DNA of 64,000 nt from Brevundimonas vesicularis NBRC 12165 (GCF_001592205.1 NZ_BCWM01000010.1:1-64000), one strand, 5' to 3'; shown: positions 53,257 through 62,463, counted from the first letter of the stretch. Translations and numbers: made by a program. Notes: generated by a model not told the origin, from the sequence alone.

Positions 53257-54594
53257 CTAGGGGCGGTCCGACAGGATACGGGCGGCCAGATCGCGGGCCT
53301 GGCCGCGCAGGTCGGGCACGGCCGTCATCTCCCAGAAGGCGCCGCGGGTCAGGGGGCCGATGGCGTGAAGGCCGCGCGCGGGTGCGCCCGCGCCGTCCAG
53401 CAGACCGCCCTCGTCATCGACCTGCAGGCCCAGGCCCAAGGGGTCGGGGCGACCGTAACCCTTGTCCAGGATGTCGCGGATCATCGGCTCGGTGCTCTTG
53501 GAGATCACGCCCAGGGGCCCGGTGCAGTTCACGACCAGGTCGAACCGCTCCTTGATGGCGCGCTTTTTTCCGCGTGGACGCCACGAGACCTCGATGACGT
53601 CGGTGGCCTTCAGCTCGGTCAGCTTGCCGGCCAGGATCGTCAGTTCGCCGCCGGCCAGCATGGAATGGATGTCGCGGGCCGGGCCGGGCGACAGGCGGTG
53701 ACGATGCACGTCCCACAGGGGGCGCAGATGGCGCAGGAAGCGGCTGCGCTCGACCCGCGACCAGCCGCGCCAAATGTCGCGCGCGGAATGGCGCAGGCGG
53801 TCGAACACGGCGCGCCAATTGGCCTCGGCTGTCGCGGCGCGGATCTGGCGCAGGATTTCGGCCGGGCTGCCCGAAAAGGCGCCGACATAGGGCGTGGGCG
53901 GAACGGTCGCGTGGGCGCGGGGCAAAAGGCCGTGACGCGACAGGGCGGTCAGGCGGCGTCCGGGCCGGCGCAGGGTGATGGCCGCATCCACCATTGTCAG
54001 GCCCGAACCGATCAGCAGGACGTTGCGGGCGTCTCGCGCCGTCTGAGGATCGAACCTCCAGGGGTTTTCGACATAGGCAGGGGAGGCGCGCACCGCGTCC
54101 TCGACGCCGGGGGGCGAGGCGGGCTCCAGATTGCCCAGCGCCAGCACGACCTGATCGGCCGCGATCTGTCCGTCGCTGGTCAGGATACGCCAGCCGTCGT
54201 CCTGGCGATCTATGGACTGAGCCTCGGCGCCGATCAGGTTCAGTCGGTCGGGGGCGTCGTCCAGCGCCTCGTCCAGCAAGGCCTGAAGATAGTCGCCGTA
54301 GACGCCGCGAGTGATGAAGCCGTCCTGGGCGCGCCACGACGGCTGTTCGGCCAACCAGTCGGCGAGGTGACTGGGCTGGTCGGGAAAGGCGCTCATATTG
54401 TCCAGGCGGACGTTCAGCAGATGGCCGGGATTTCCGGTGTCATAGGCGGTGCCGGGACCGAAAACGCCGCGCCGTTCGATCAGGGTGACGCGCACATCGC
54501 GCGAGGCCTTCAGCAGATTGACGGCGGTCAGCAGGCCGCTGAAACCCGCGCCGACGATGGCGACATGCGGTCCATTCTGCTGCGGCACGCGCAC
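53257..54594 (-). CDS. FAD/NAD(P)-binding protein
   Basis: A 445-residue oxidoreductase-like protein. The FAD-binding Rossmann motif is VAIVGAGFSGLLTAVNLL near the N-terminus; a second nucleotide-binding motif is VLLIGSGLTMVDAA near residue 190. It resembles the uncharacterised YdhS-type FAD-NAD(P)-binding family. Substrate unknown. It lies between polysaccharide export and glycosyltransferase genes on the same strand, so a role in glycan modification is possible. Confidence 0.87.
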   Translation of the reverse strand: MRVPQQNGPHVAIVGAGFSGLLTAVNLLKASRDVRVTLIERRGVFGPGTAYDTGNPGHLLNVRLDNMSAFPDQPSHLADWLAEQPSWRAQDGFITRGVYGDYLQALLDEALDDAPDRLNLIGAEAQSIDRQDDGWRILTSDGQIAADQVVLALGNLEPASPPGVEDAVRASPAYVENPWRFDPQTARDARNVLLIGSGLTMVDAAITLRRPGRRLTALSRHGLLPRAHATVPPTPYVGAFSGSPAEILRQIRAATAEANWRAVFDRLRHSARDIWRGWSRVERSRFLRHLRPLWDVHRHRLSPGPARDIHSMLAGGELTILAGKLTELKATDVIEVSWRPRGKKRAIKERFDLVVNCTGPLGVISKSTEPMIRDILDKGYGRPDPLGLGLQVDDEGGLLDGAGAPARGLHAIGPLTRGAFWEMTAVPDLRGQARDLAARILSDRP

Positions 54595-54687
54595 CCCCGT
54601 TTTCTGTTTCCGTCGCTGTCGATAACACGCGGCGATCCAGAGGGATCATGGCGATAAATATCTATCTGACCAGTAGGAATAGCGTGA

Positions 54688-55548
54688 TCAGCGGCTGCGA
54701 CCCCTGGCCTGGCGGATATCGCGCACCGCCAGCGGGAGCAGCGTCCAGGGCTCGACGCAGTAGCGGACGAACAGCCGTTTCGGATCGTGCAGCAGGCGAT
54801 AGGCCCATTCGATTCCGGCACGTCCCATCCAGCGCGGGGCCGCGCTTTGAACCCCCGCCTCATAGTCGAAGGCGGCGCCGACCGACAGGATGACGCAATC
54901 GGGCAGGCGCTCGAAGTTTTCGGCGATCCATAGCTCCTGGCGCGGCATTCCCATGCCGACGAACAGGATATTGGGCTGGAAGGCCGTGATCCGATCCAGG
55001 ACGGCGGCGTTCTCGGACGAACCGGGGCGGGCGTTGAAGAAGCCGTGGTGGATGGCGATGTCGGCGTCCGGATAGCGGAGCTTCAGCCGGCGGGCCGCCT
55101 CGTCGCCGACGCCAGGCGCGCCGCCGACGGACAGGACGCGCCAGCCCTGACGGTTCGCCACGCTCCAGAAATGGTCGCGCCAGTCCAGATAGGTGCAGCG
55201 GTGAAAGCCCCGGCTGTGCAGGCCCAGGGCGCGCGAGAAGGCCAGAAGCGGCGTCGAATCGACCTCGATCAAATCGGCCCTGTCGTAGAAGGCGCCGAGT
55301 TCCGGTCGCTTCCGCATCAGATAAAGGCTGTGCAGATTGTGATTGGCGATCAGGCTCTTTGCCCCCTGTCGCACCGCCTGCTGAATGTGGTGCAGCACCT
55401 CCTCCGGCTTCACCAGATCCATCGATTGCCCCAGGATCGTGACCCGCTCGTGGGCGCGGCGGTTCTGGCGGAACGGCGCGCGCGGCCGGGCGCGGCGCTC
55501 CGGGACGAAGCGCTCTGGCGCAGAGGGGCTGAGAGACGGGTCCGCCAT
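54688..55548 (-). CDS. WecG/TagA/CpsF family glycosyltransferase
   Basis: A 286-residue glycosyltransferase. Core pattern: IANHNLHSLYLMRKRPELGAFYDRADLIEVDSTPLLAFSRALG, followed by VLSVGGAPGVGDEAARRL and LFVGMGMPRQELWIAEN. Members transfer N-acetylmannosaminuronic acid or related sugars onto lipid-linked intermediates at the inner membrane. The basic N-terminus of about 40 residues is an extension. Start ATG 55548. Confidence 0.92.
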   Translation of the reverse strand: MADPSLSPSAPERFVPERRARPRAPFRQNRRAHERVTILGQSMDLVKPEEVLHHIQQAVRQGAKSLIANHNLHSLYLMRKRPELGAFYDRADLIEVDSTPLLAFSRALGLHSRGFHRCTYLDWRDHFWSVANRQGWRVLSVGGAPGVGDEAARRLKLRYPDADIAIHHGFFNARPGSSENAAVLDRITAFQPNILFVGMGMPRQELWIAENFERLPDCVILSVGAAFDYEAGVQSAAPRWMGRAGIEWAYRLLHDPKRLFVRYCVEPWTLLPLAVRDIRQARGRSR

Positions 55549-55772
55549 GAGGCGCTTCTAGGCGACCTTGCCTCAAGACGGGGTTAGAAAACAGGCTTAG
55601 CGCCCATTAAGGCGCCGCCGAACGCGGATCGAAAACGACGTGCGGCCAGGCTTGCCGCGCTGCGTGCGCAAGAAATCTCGCAAAGGCGAAAAATCCTTGT
55701 TGACCCCGCCCGGAGCCTCCCTTAGAGGTCCGCGCCTTCCCGATGGAAACGCCGCAAGGCGCTGCCGACGGG

Positions 55773-55859
<87 letters not shown>

Positions 55860-55866
55860 TCTTTCA

Positions 55867-55906
55867 GAAAGCGTCGCACCGAACGGTGCGGCGCTTTCTT
55901 TGTTTT
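55867..55906 (+). terminator. Intrinsic terminator after tRNA-Leu
   Basis: GAAAGCGTCGCACC, GAAC loop, GGTGCGGCGCTTTC, then TTTGTTTT. A 14-bp stem with one T-G wobble 7 bases after the tRNA. Confidence 0.9.
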
Positions 55907-56004
55907 GGCCTATCGCCTCGCGCGCGCCGCCCCGCTGCTTGAGGCCCGTTCGTGGTTGAGCTTGCCCGTTTCGCGCGCCGCGTTCGCCGTGTAAGAGCCT
56001 GAGC

Positions 56005-56619
56005 ATGACCGTTTACCTGCATGAGGGCGACCTGCCCGACGATCTGGACCTGGGGTCCGAGGTCGCCATCGATTCCGAGACCATGGGCCTGCGTTTTCGC
56101 CGCGATCCGCTGTGCGTGGTGCAGCTGTCGTCGGGCGACGGAAACGCCCATGTCGTGCGGCTGAACCGGCCCGCCTATGACTGTCCGAACCTGAAGCGGG
56201 TGCTGACCGATCCGGCGGTGACCAAGATCTTCCACTTCGGCCGGTTCGACATCGGCATGTTCCTGCTGCACCTCGGCGTCGAGACGCGACCGGTCTATTG
56301 CACCAAGATCGCCTCCAAGCTGGCGCGCACCTATACTGACCGGCACGGGCTGAAGGACGTGGTGCGCGAGACGGTGGGCGTGGACCTGTCCAAGGCGCAG
56401 CAGTCCTCGGACTGGGGCGCCGAGACGCTGAGCCAGGCGCAGCTGGACTATGCGGCGTCGGACGTCCTGTATCTGCATGCGGCCAAGGCCAAGCTGGATA
56501 TGATGCTGGCGCGCGAAGGGCGAACCGATTTGGCCGCTGAATGTTTCGACTTCCTGCCGACGCGGTCGGCGCTCGACCTGGCCGGCTGGGACGAGACCGA
56601 CATCTTCGCCCACAGCTGA
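56005..56619 (+). CDS. rnd: Ribonuclease D-like 3'-5' exonuclease
   Basis: A 204-residue DnaQ-like exonuclease without the HRDC domain. Acidic motifs: VAIDSETMGL (ExoI), FHFGRFDIGML-like KIFHFGRFDIGMF (ExoII) and QLDYAASDVLYL (ExoIII). It would trim the 3' end of tRNA. Start ATG 56005, and lptC begins 7 bases after the stop. Confidence 0.93.
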   Translation: MTVYLHEGDLPDDLDLGSEVAIDSETMGLRFRRDPLCVVQLSSGDGNAHVVRLNRPAYDCPNLKRVLTDPAVTKIFHFGRFDIGMFLLHLGVETRPVYCTKIASKLARTYTDRHGLKDVVRETVGVDLSKAQQSSDWGAETLSQAQLDYAASDVLYLHAAKAKLDMMLAREGRTDLAAECFDFLPTRSALDLAGWDETDIFAHS

Positions 56620-56626
56620 GGCGCGC

Positions 56627-57286
56627 TTGACCGAACACGGCGAACAGTCCCGCATCGAGGCCGACGAGGCCAGGGTCGCCCTGGCCGGCGCCCGCTGGCG
56701 TGCGCGCTCGCGGCGGGTGAAGCTTTATCGCCGCGTCCTGCCGATCGTCATCCTGGTGCTGGCGGGCGGCGCCCTGACCTGGACCGTGTTCCGCACTGTC
56801 ATGTCGGGGGTGGAGCGCAAGGCCAGCCAGAGCCAGGAAGTTCGCCTGGACGCCCCCCTGTTCCACGGTCAGGACGCGCAAGGGAGAGCCTTCACCGTCG
56901 GCGCGCAAGGCGCCGTGCGCGATCCCAATACCGGCAAGTTCAAACTGATCGGCCCGGCGCTGAAGCTGAATCTGGGCGGGCGCAAGGTCACGGAACTGAC
57001 CGCCGACGGCGGCATCTACGACGAGCAGGCCAAGACGGTGACGATCGGTCCGAACGTGCGCATTTCGGACGGGGGAACGGGCTTCGTCCTGACCACGCCC
57101 GAGGCGGTGGTCGACACCTCGACCGGAAACGTCACCGGTTCAAAGGGCGTTCAGGGTTCCGGCCCTATTGGAACCATCAACGCATCGTCCTATGCGATCT
57201 ACGATCAGGGACAGCGCGTCGTGTTCGACGGCGCAGGCGACAACAAGGTGAAGGGCGTTCTGACGCCCAAGGGGTCAGGCGGATGA
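56627..57286 (+). CDS. lptC: Lipopolysaccharide export protein LptC
   Basis: A 219-residue bitopic inner-membrane protein with one N-terminal helix (RVLPIVILVLAGGALTWTVF) and the periplasmic beta-jellyroll. ELTADGGIYDEQAKTVTIGPNVRIS and GPIGTINASSYAIYDQGQRVVF are LptC-type strands. It passes LPS from LptBFG to LptA. Start TTG 56627. The stop overlaps the lptA start by 4 bases. Confidence 0.9.
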   Translation: MTEHGEQSRIEADEARVALAGARWRARSRRVKLYRRVLPIVILVLAGGALTWTVFRTVMSGVERKASQSQEVRLDAPLFHGQDAQGRAFTVGAQGAVRDPNTGKFKLIGPALKLNLGGRKVTELTADGGIYDEQAKTVTIGPNVRISDGGTGFVLTTPEAVVDTSTGNVTGSKGVQGSGPIGTINASSYAIYDQGQRVVFDGAGDNKVKGVLTPKGSGG

Positions 57287-57777
57287 TCGTGACGAAGATT
57301 TCGAAGACGCTGGCCGTTGTCGCGGCGGCCGCCGTCGTGGGCATGCCGGCCCTGGTCGATGCCCAGGCTCAGGCGACCAATCAGCCCGTCGCCTATGGCG
57401 CGGACTCGGTCGAATACGCGCCCAACCGCATCATCCTGCGCGGCCGGGCCGAGGCGACGCAGGGCGGCAACCGCTTCCGCGCCGACAGCCTGACCCTGGT
57501 CAGCGGCGAGGGCGGCGATCTGCAACGCGCCGAGGCCAGCGGCACCGTCTATTTCGTGACGCCCGACCAGTCGATGCGCGGCGACCGCGCCGTCTACAAC
57601 CTGGGCAACGGCGAGATCGTGGTGACGGGCAACGTCATCCTGACGCAGGGCAAGAACGTCCTGACCGGCTCGCGCCTGGTCTACAACATCAACACCGAGA
57701 CCGCCCGCATGGACGGCGCGCCGCGCGGCGCCGCCGGAAGCCGCGTGCAGGGCGTCTTCTATCCCAACTCCAACTGA
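57283..57777 (+). CDS. lptA: Lipopolysaccharide transport periplasmic protein LptA
   Basis: A 164-residue periplasmic protein with a signal peptide (residues 1-26, ending VDAQA). The OstA/LptA jellyroll has GADSVEYAPNRIILRGRAEATQGGNRFRADSLTL and YNLGNGEIVVTGNVILTQGKNVLTGSRLVYNI. It forms the bridge to the outer membrane. Starts ATG 57283. Confidence 0.94.
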   Translation: MIVTKISKTLAVVAAAAVVGMPALVDAQAQATNQPVAYGADSVEYAPNRIILRGRAEATQGGNRFRADSLTLVSGEGGDLQRAEASGTVYFVTPDQSMRGDRAVYNLGNGEIVVTGNVILTQGKNVLTGSRLVYNINTETARMDGAPRGAAGSRVQGVFYPNSN

Positions 57778-57806
57778 GGCCGTCTGGCCTTCACGGACCT
57801 GAGCAT

Positions 57807-58598
57807 TTGGCGCGCAAGGAACTGTCAGCCCTGAACCTGGATGAGCGGCCGCAACCGGCCGCCGTGGCGCCCGCGCCTGCGGAAAAGGGCCTGCGGGTGA
57901 TGAACCTGGCGCGGTCGTTCGGCCAGCGTCAGGTCGTGCGCGACGTGTCCCTGACGGTCCAGCGCGGCGAGGTCGCGGGCCTGCTGGGTCCCAACGGGGC
58001 CGGCAAGACGACCTGCTTTTACATGATCACCGGCCTGATCCCACCGGATTCGGGCGCGATCTGGCTGGACGGCGAGAACATCACCGGCCAGCCGATGTAT
58101 CAGCGCAGCCGCATGGGCCTGGGCTATCTGGCGCAGGAAGCCTCGATCTTTCGCGGCATGACGGTCGAGCAGAACGTCAAGGCGGTGGTCGAGCTGAACT
58201 ATCCGCGCGACCAGATCCGCGCCGAGACCGACCGGCTGCTGAACGAACTGCACATCGACCATCTACGCCACGCGCGGGCCACGGCGCTCTCGGGCGGCGA
58301 GCGTCGGCGGGTGGAGATCGCGCGGGCGCTGGCCGGACGGCCGTCCTTCATGCTGCTGGACGAACCCTTCGCCGGCATCGACCCCCTGGCCATCGCCGAC
58401 ATCCGCACCGTGATTCGCTATCTGGCCAGCCAGGGCATCGGCGTGCTGATCACCGACCACAATGTGCGCGAGACCCTGGACATCACCGACCGGGTGTCGA
58501 TCATCTCGAACGGCGCGGTGCTGTTCGAAGGCACGTCCGACGAGGCGATCCACGACGCCGAAGTGCGCCGGGTGTATCTGGGCGAAAACTACATCTGA
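57807..58598 (+). CDS. lptB: Lipopolysaccharide export ATP-binding protein LptB
   Basis: A 263-residue ABC ATPase powering LPS extraction. Walker A GPNGAGKTT (61-69), the LSGGERRRVEIARAL signature, Walker B LLDEPFAGIDP and the switch histidine in ITDHNVRETL. An N-terminal extension of about 28 residues (PQPAAVAPAPAEK) is unusual. Start TTG 57807. Ends at the MITE-like relative. Confidence 0.96.
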   Translation: MARKELSALNLDERPQPAAVAPAPAEKGLRVMNLARSFGQRQVVRDVSLTVQRGEVAGLLGPNGAGKTTCFYMITGLIPPDSGAIWLDGENITGQPMYQRSRMGLGYLAQEASIFRGMTVEQNVKAVVELNYPRDQIRAETDRLLNELHIDHLRHARATALSGGERRRVEIARALAGRPSFMLLDEPFAGIDPLAIADIRTVIRYLASQGIGVLITDHNVRETLDITDRVSIISNGAVLFEGTSDEAIHDAEVRRVYLGENYI

Positions 58599-58604
58599 CG
58601 ATTA

Positions 58605-58719
58605 GCGGTGGAGGGGCTCAGTGAGTCCCACCGGCGCTTTCAAGACGGTGAAGAGCCGCTCCGTCACGGCGCGAAAAGCGCCGCGCCACCTCCCCATCGC
58701 TGCGCGCACAGGAGGAGAC
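58605..58719. repeat. Diverged relative of the MITE-like repeat at 25201
   Basis: Read on the minus strand it shares with the 25201-25348 element the blocks CTCCTCC, GATGGGGAGGTGGCGCGGCGC, TTCGCGCCGTGACGGAG and GAGCCCCTCCACCGC, in the same order. One terminal repeat (GGAGGAGAC) is present; the other is gone. It fills the 5' part of the lptB-rpoN gap. Confidence 0.75.
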
Positions 58720-58812
58720 AAAAAGCGCGTTCGTCTCGCGTTAACCGGTTCGACGACATTCTGTCCCAGCAAGTTCCGGGCCACTTGGCGGCCGGGCGGG
58801 AAGATTTCGAAC

Positions 58813-60312
58813 GTGATCGGGCAAAGGTTAGAGGTCAGGCAAGGGCAGGGGCTGGTCATCACGCCCCAGCTGCAGCAGGCGATAAAGCTGCTGCAACTGT
58901 CGAACCTCGAGCTTGAGGACTTCGTCGAGGCCGAGCTGGAACGCAATCCGCTGCTGCAACGCGAGGAGCCGGAGGGCGACACGCCCGAGCCGGTCGAGCG
59001 CGTCGAGGCGACGGCGGACGGTGAAATGTCGTTCGGCGACGGGGTCGGCCATGAGGCCGTGTCCGGCATGGATGCGGGTTCGGACGATGTCTATGGCGAC
59101 GCCGCGCCGGGCGAGCGCACCAGCGACCGGATGACTGACGAAGCCCAGCCGGGGCTGTCGGACTGGTCCAGCGCCGGCAAGGGCGGCCAGATGTTCGAGG
59201 GTGAGGGCGAGCGGCCCGACGCGCACGAGCTGACCCTGTGGGAGCATCTTCAGGCCCAGGCGTCGAGCGCGGGCCTGACGCCGGCCGACCACGGCATCGC
59301 CCTGACCCTGATCGATGCGACCGACGAGGGCGGCTATCTGCGTGGGGAACTCACCGAATTCGCCGACCGGCTGGGCGTGCCGCTGGAGCGGATCGAGGCG
59401 GTGCTGAGCGTTTGTCACGGCTTTGAGCCGACCGGGATCATGGCGCGGTCGGTGCCGGAATGCCTGAAGCTGCAACTGATCGAGCGCAACCGGTTCGATC
59501 CGGCGATGGCGGCGCTGCTGGACAATCTGGACCTGCTGGCCAAGCGCGATCTGGCGGGCCTGCGCCGCGTCTGCGAGGTCGATGGCGAGGATTTGACCGA
59601 CATGATCGCCGAATTGCGGGCGCTGACGCCGCGTCCGGGCGCAGGCTTCGGCGGCGAGCCGGCGCAGACGGTCGTGCCCGACGTGCATGTGAGGCCGGAC
59701 CCCGCCGGCGGCTGGCGGGTCGAGCTGAACGCCGACACCCTGCCGCGCCTGTTGGTCGATAAACGCTATCACGGTCTGGTTCAGGCCGGCGCGCGATCGG
59801 ATACCGAAAAGACCTTCGTCGCCGACTGCGCCGCCCAGGCCAACTGGCTGGTCAAGTCGCTGGATCAGCGGGCCAAGACCATTCTGAAGGTCTCATCCGA
59901 GATCGTGCGCCAGCAGGACGCCTTCCTGGCCTTCGGCGTCGAGTTCCTGAGACCGCTCAATCTGAAGACGGTCGCCGACGCCATCGGCATGCACGAATCC
60001 ACCGTCAGCCGCGTCACCTCGAACAAATATATCGCCACGCCGCGGGGCGTGTTCGAGCTGAAATTCTTCTTCACCGCCGCCATCCAGTCGGTGGACGGGG
60101 CATCGACCCATTCGGCCGAAGCCGTCCGTCACAAGATCAAATCCATGATCGATGGCGAGGGGGTTGAAGGTGACGTTTTGTCCGACGACCGGATCGTCGA
60201 AATCCTGAAGGAAACGGGCATCGACATCGCCCGCCGCACCGTGGCCAAATATCGGGAAGCCTTGAGGATTCCGTCCTCGGTCGAGCGCCGCCGGATGATG
60301 AAGACCGGCTGA
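58813..60312 (+). CDS. rpoN: RNA polymerase sigma-54 factor RpoN
   Basis: A 499-residue sigma factor needing enhancer-binding activators. Region I is RLEVRQGQGLVITPQLQQAIKLLQLSNLELEDFVEAELERNPLLQ, then an acidic linker, the core-binding domain, the HTH (LKTVADAIGMHESTVSRVTSNKYIATPRGVFELKFFFT) and the RpoN box ARRTVAKYRE. I start at GTG 58813 with GGGAAG upstream, because the longer frame from GTG 58621 translates the repeat. Confidence 0.96.
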   Translation: MIGQRLEVRQGQGLVITPQLQQAIKLLQLSNLELEDFVEAELERNPLLQREEPEGDTPEPVERVEATADGEMSFGDGVGHEAVSGMDAGSDDVYGDAAPGERTSDRMTDEAQPGLSDWSSAGKGGQMFEGEGERPDAHELTLWEHLQAQASSAGLTPADHGIALTLIDATDEGGYLRGELTEFADRLGVPLERIEAVLSVCHGFEPTGIMARSVPECLKLQLIERNRFDPAMAALLDNLDLLAKRDLAGLRRVCEVDGEDLTDMIAELRALTPRPGAGFGGEPAQTVVPDVHVRPDPAGGWRVELNADTLPRLLVDKRYHGLVQAGARSDTEKTFVADCAAQANWLVKSLDQRAKTILKVSSEIVRQQDAFLAFGVEFLRPLNLKTVADAIGMHESTVSRVTSNKYIATPRGVFELKFFFTAAIQSVDGASTHSAEAVRHKIKSMIDGEGVEGDVLSDDRIVEILKETGIDIARRTVAKYREALRIPSSVERRRMMKTG

Positions 60313-60386
60313 CATCCACAGCCAAGCGTGACCACAAATCGGTGATCTGGATTGACACCAAATCGGGTCGGGCGCGTTCTATCAGC

Positions 60387-61031
60387 ATGCAAGTCCAAGT
60401 CAGCGGCAAGCAAGTGGATGTCGGCGAAGCGTTAGGCTCGCGCATCTCCCAGGAACTCGAAGACGGGGTCGGAAAATACTTCGCCCGAGGCGGTGAAGAC
60501 GCCGAGGTCGTGGTGTCCAAGGACGGCCACAACTTCAAGGTGGACTGTTGGGTCCGCCTCGCGTCGGGCCAGACCCTGGTGACGACCGGAATGGGCAGCG
60601 ACGCCCACTCGGCCTTCACCGAGGCGCTGGATCGGCTCGAAAAGCGGGTTCGCCGCTACAAGCGCCGGCTCAAGGACCACCACATCGGACCCAAGGGTCT
60701 GTCGCCCGAGAAGACCGAAAACGCCGCCCGCGAAGTCGCACGCAGCATCGTGCTGCGTGATCCCGACAGCGTGGAAGACGATGTCTTCGGCGACACCGGC
60801 GAGAACGACGGTCCGCCGCCGGTGGGGATGGTCATCGCCGAGACCGAGCACGAAATCCGCACCATTACGGTCGGACGGGCTGTGCTGGAGCTGGACATGA
60901 CGGGCTATCCGGTCGTGCTGTTCCGCAACGCGGCCCACGGCGGTCTGGCGGTCGTCTATCGTCGTCCGGACGGCAATGTGGGATGGATCGATCCCGAACG
61001 GACGGCCAAGTCCAACGGTTCGGTGAACTAA
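60387..61031 (+). CDS. hpf: Long-form ribosome hibernation promoting factor HPF
   Basis: A 214-residue protein with the N-terminal S30AE domain (QVSGKQVDVGEALGSRISQELEDGVGKYF, AFTEALDRLEKRVRRYKRRLKDHH) and the C-terminal dimerisation domain (IRTITVGRAVLELDMTGYPVVLFRNAAHGGLAVVYRRPDGNVGWIDP). It dimerises ribosomes in stationary phase. Start ATG 60387. Lies between rpoN and ptsN as in many proteobacteria. Confidence 0.95.
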   Translation: MQVQVSGKQVDVGEALGSRISQELEDGVGKYFARGGEDAEVVVSKDGHNFKVDCWVRLASGQTLVTTGMGSDAHSAFTEALDRLEKRVRRYKRRLKDHHIGPKGLSPEKTENAAREVARSIVLRDPDSVEDDVFGDTGENDGPPPVGMVIAETEHEIRTITVGRAVLELDMTGYPVVLFRNAAHGGLAVVYRRPDGNVGWIDPERTAKSNGSVN

Positions 61032-61109
61032 GCCTCAGTTTGACTTCGGCGCGGTTGTCTCTAAACGGGCGGCCGCGCCGTTGTCTGCTGCGTGTATCGA
61101 GGTTGTGTA

Positions 61110-61577
61110 ATGGACATCGGTGATCTGCTCGCGCCCAAGGGCGTGGTGCTGCGCAGCGGCGCGTCGTCCAAGCGACAGGCGCTTCACGCGTTGGCCGAGG
61201 CGGCCTCGCATGCGCTGGGCATCGACGAAGCCCGTATTTTCGACGCCTTGATGGAACGCGAGACGCTGGGATCGACCGGGCTGGGGTCCGGCGTCGCGGT
61301 GCCGCACGCGCGTCTTACCGAGGTCGAGAAGGTGACGGCGGTGTTCGTGCGGCTGGATACGCCTGTGGCCTATGACGCGGTGGACGACCGGCCCGTCGAT
61401 CTAATTGTCGGTCTGTTTGCCCCGCCCAAGGCGGGCGCCGAGCATCTGCGCGCATTGGCGGCGGTGTCGCGCGCGCTGCGGTCGCCCGAACTGCGAGAGC
61501 AGCTGAGACAGGCGCGCACGACCGATGCGATCCGCGCCCTGTTCGTCAAGGACGCCACGGCCGCGACGGCGGCCTGA
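61110..61577 (+). CDS. ptsN: Nitrogen-PTS phosphoacceptor PtsN (EIIA-Ntr)
   Basis: A 155-residue EIIA domain. The phosphorylated histidine is His66 in VAVPHARL. FVRLDTPVAYDAVDDRPVDLIVGLFAPPKAGAEHLRALAAVSRAL is a family stretch. It receives phosphate from NPr and adjusts potassium and nitrogen control. Start ATG 61110 with a GAGG ribosome site. Confidence 0.96.
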   Translation: MDIGDLLAPKGVVLRSGASSKRQALHALAEAASHALGIDEARIFDALMERETLGSTGLGSGVAVPHARLTEVEKVTAVFVRLDTPVAYDAVDDRPVDLIVGLFAPPKAGAEHLRALAAVSRALRSPELREQLRQARTTDAIRALFVKDATAATAA

Positions 61578-61579
61578 AC

Positions 61580-61599
61580 GGCGGCGCCTGCGCGCCGCC
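61580..61599. terminator. Hairpin between ptsN and DUF1150
   Basis: GGCGGCGC, CTGC loop, GCGCCGCC: a perfect 8-bp stem between convergent genes, without a clear T-run. It may act in Rho-dependent or partial termination. Confidence 0.35.
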
Positions 61600-61609
61600 A
61601 TCCATCAGA

Positions 61610-61861
61610 TCAGTGAACGGAAACCGGCTCCAGCTCGTGCGCCACGGCGGCGGCGAAGGCGGTGTCGCGGTCGATCATGACCGCCAGACGCTCGCCGTCG
61701 GCGCTGTGTACGGCATAGAGCATCTGGCCGGGGTTCAGATCCACGTCCTTGATCTCGACCGCTTCTTCAAGCAGGTCCGAGGCCTTGATCTCGCGCACAT
61801 AGACGAGGTCGGGGGCGCCCAGTCCGGCAAAGTCTTCCTTGGTCATCGTCATCGGCGTCAT
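61610..61861 (-). CDS. DUF1150 protein
   Basis: An 83-residue protein beginning MTPMTMTKEDFAGLGAPDLVYVREI, with the family stretch ILYAVHSADGERLAVMIDRDTAFAAAVAHEL-like C-terminus. DUF1150 genes typically follow hsp20 genes in alphaproteobacteria, as here (65-base gap). AAGGAGG precedes ATG 61861 by 8 bases. Function unknown. Confidence 0.92.
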   Translation of the reverse strand: MTPMTMTKEDFAGLGAPDLVYVREIKASDLLEEAVEIKDVDLNPGQMLYAVHSADGERLAVMIDRDTAFAAAVAHELEPVSVH

Positions 61862-61925
61862 TAGGACCGCCTCCTTCATATTTGACAACGCCCGGATCGC
61901 CGGGCGGTTCGAATGGCTGTGGTTT

Positions 61926-62348
61926 TCAGCCGGTCGTGATCGGAATGCGTCGCACCTGGCGCTCGGCCTCGGGCCGGATCAGGTCGACGTGGAGCAGGCC
62001 GTGCTCCAGTCGGGCGCCCTCAACCTCCAGCCCGTCGGCCAGGACGAAGTTGCGAACGAAGCCGCGCGCCGCGATGCCGCGGTGCAGAAAGGCCTGTTCA
62101 CCCCTGCCGGCGTCGTCGCGCTTGCCGGCGATGGTCAGCTGCCGGCCGTCCAGGGTTATGGACAGTTCGTCCGGCGCAAACCCGGCGACGGCCAGGCTGA
62201 TGCGGACGCCCGCATCGCCGATCTGTTCGACATTGTAGGGCGGATAGCTTTCGGCCGCAGCCTTGGCGGCGCGGTCGATCAGGGCGCGGGTGTGGTCAAA
62301 GCCCAGCAGAAAGGGGCTGTCGAACAGGAGGGTGCGCGTCGTCGTCAT
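61926..62348 (-). CDS. Small heat shock protein Hsp20 (IbpA-like)
   Basis: A 140-residue alpha-crystallin chaperone. N-terminus MTTTRTLLFDSPFLLGFDHTRALIDRAAKA is typical of IbpA-like members, followed by the alpha-crystallin domain (YNVEQIGDAGVRISLAVAGFAPDELSITLDGRQLTIAGKR and GFVRNFVLADGLEVEGARLEHGLLHVDL). It holds unfolding proteins. Start ATG 62348 with AAGGA. No clear sigma-32 promoter or ROSE hairpin was identified. Confidence 0.94.
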   Translation of the reverse strand: MTTTRTLLFDSPFLLGFDHTRALIDRAAKAAAESYPPYNVEQIGDAGVRISLAVAGFAPDELSITLDGRQLTIAGKRDDAGRGEQAFLHRGIAARGFVRNFVLADGLEVEGARLEHGLLHVDLIRPEAERQVRRIPITTG

Positions 62349-62463
62349 CTGGGGTCCTTGCGTCAGCGACCGAGCGGTCGGTCTCCCGCAATCGGCAAGA
62401 CCGTCCGTCACAGATGAAGATGGGGGCTGGCGAGGGCGGGATCAACCGGCAGCGCCTGTGGGG

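Noticed and set aside
58621..58812. A 64-residue N-terminal extension of RpoN
   Set aside because: It translates the dispersed repeat and intergenic DNA; sigma-54 proteins begin close to the RLEVRQGQ segment.
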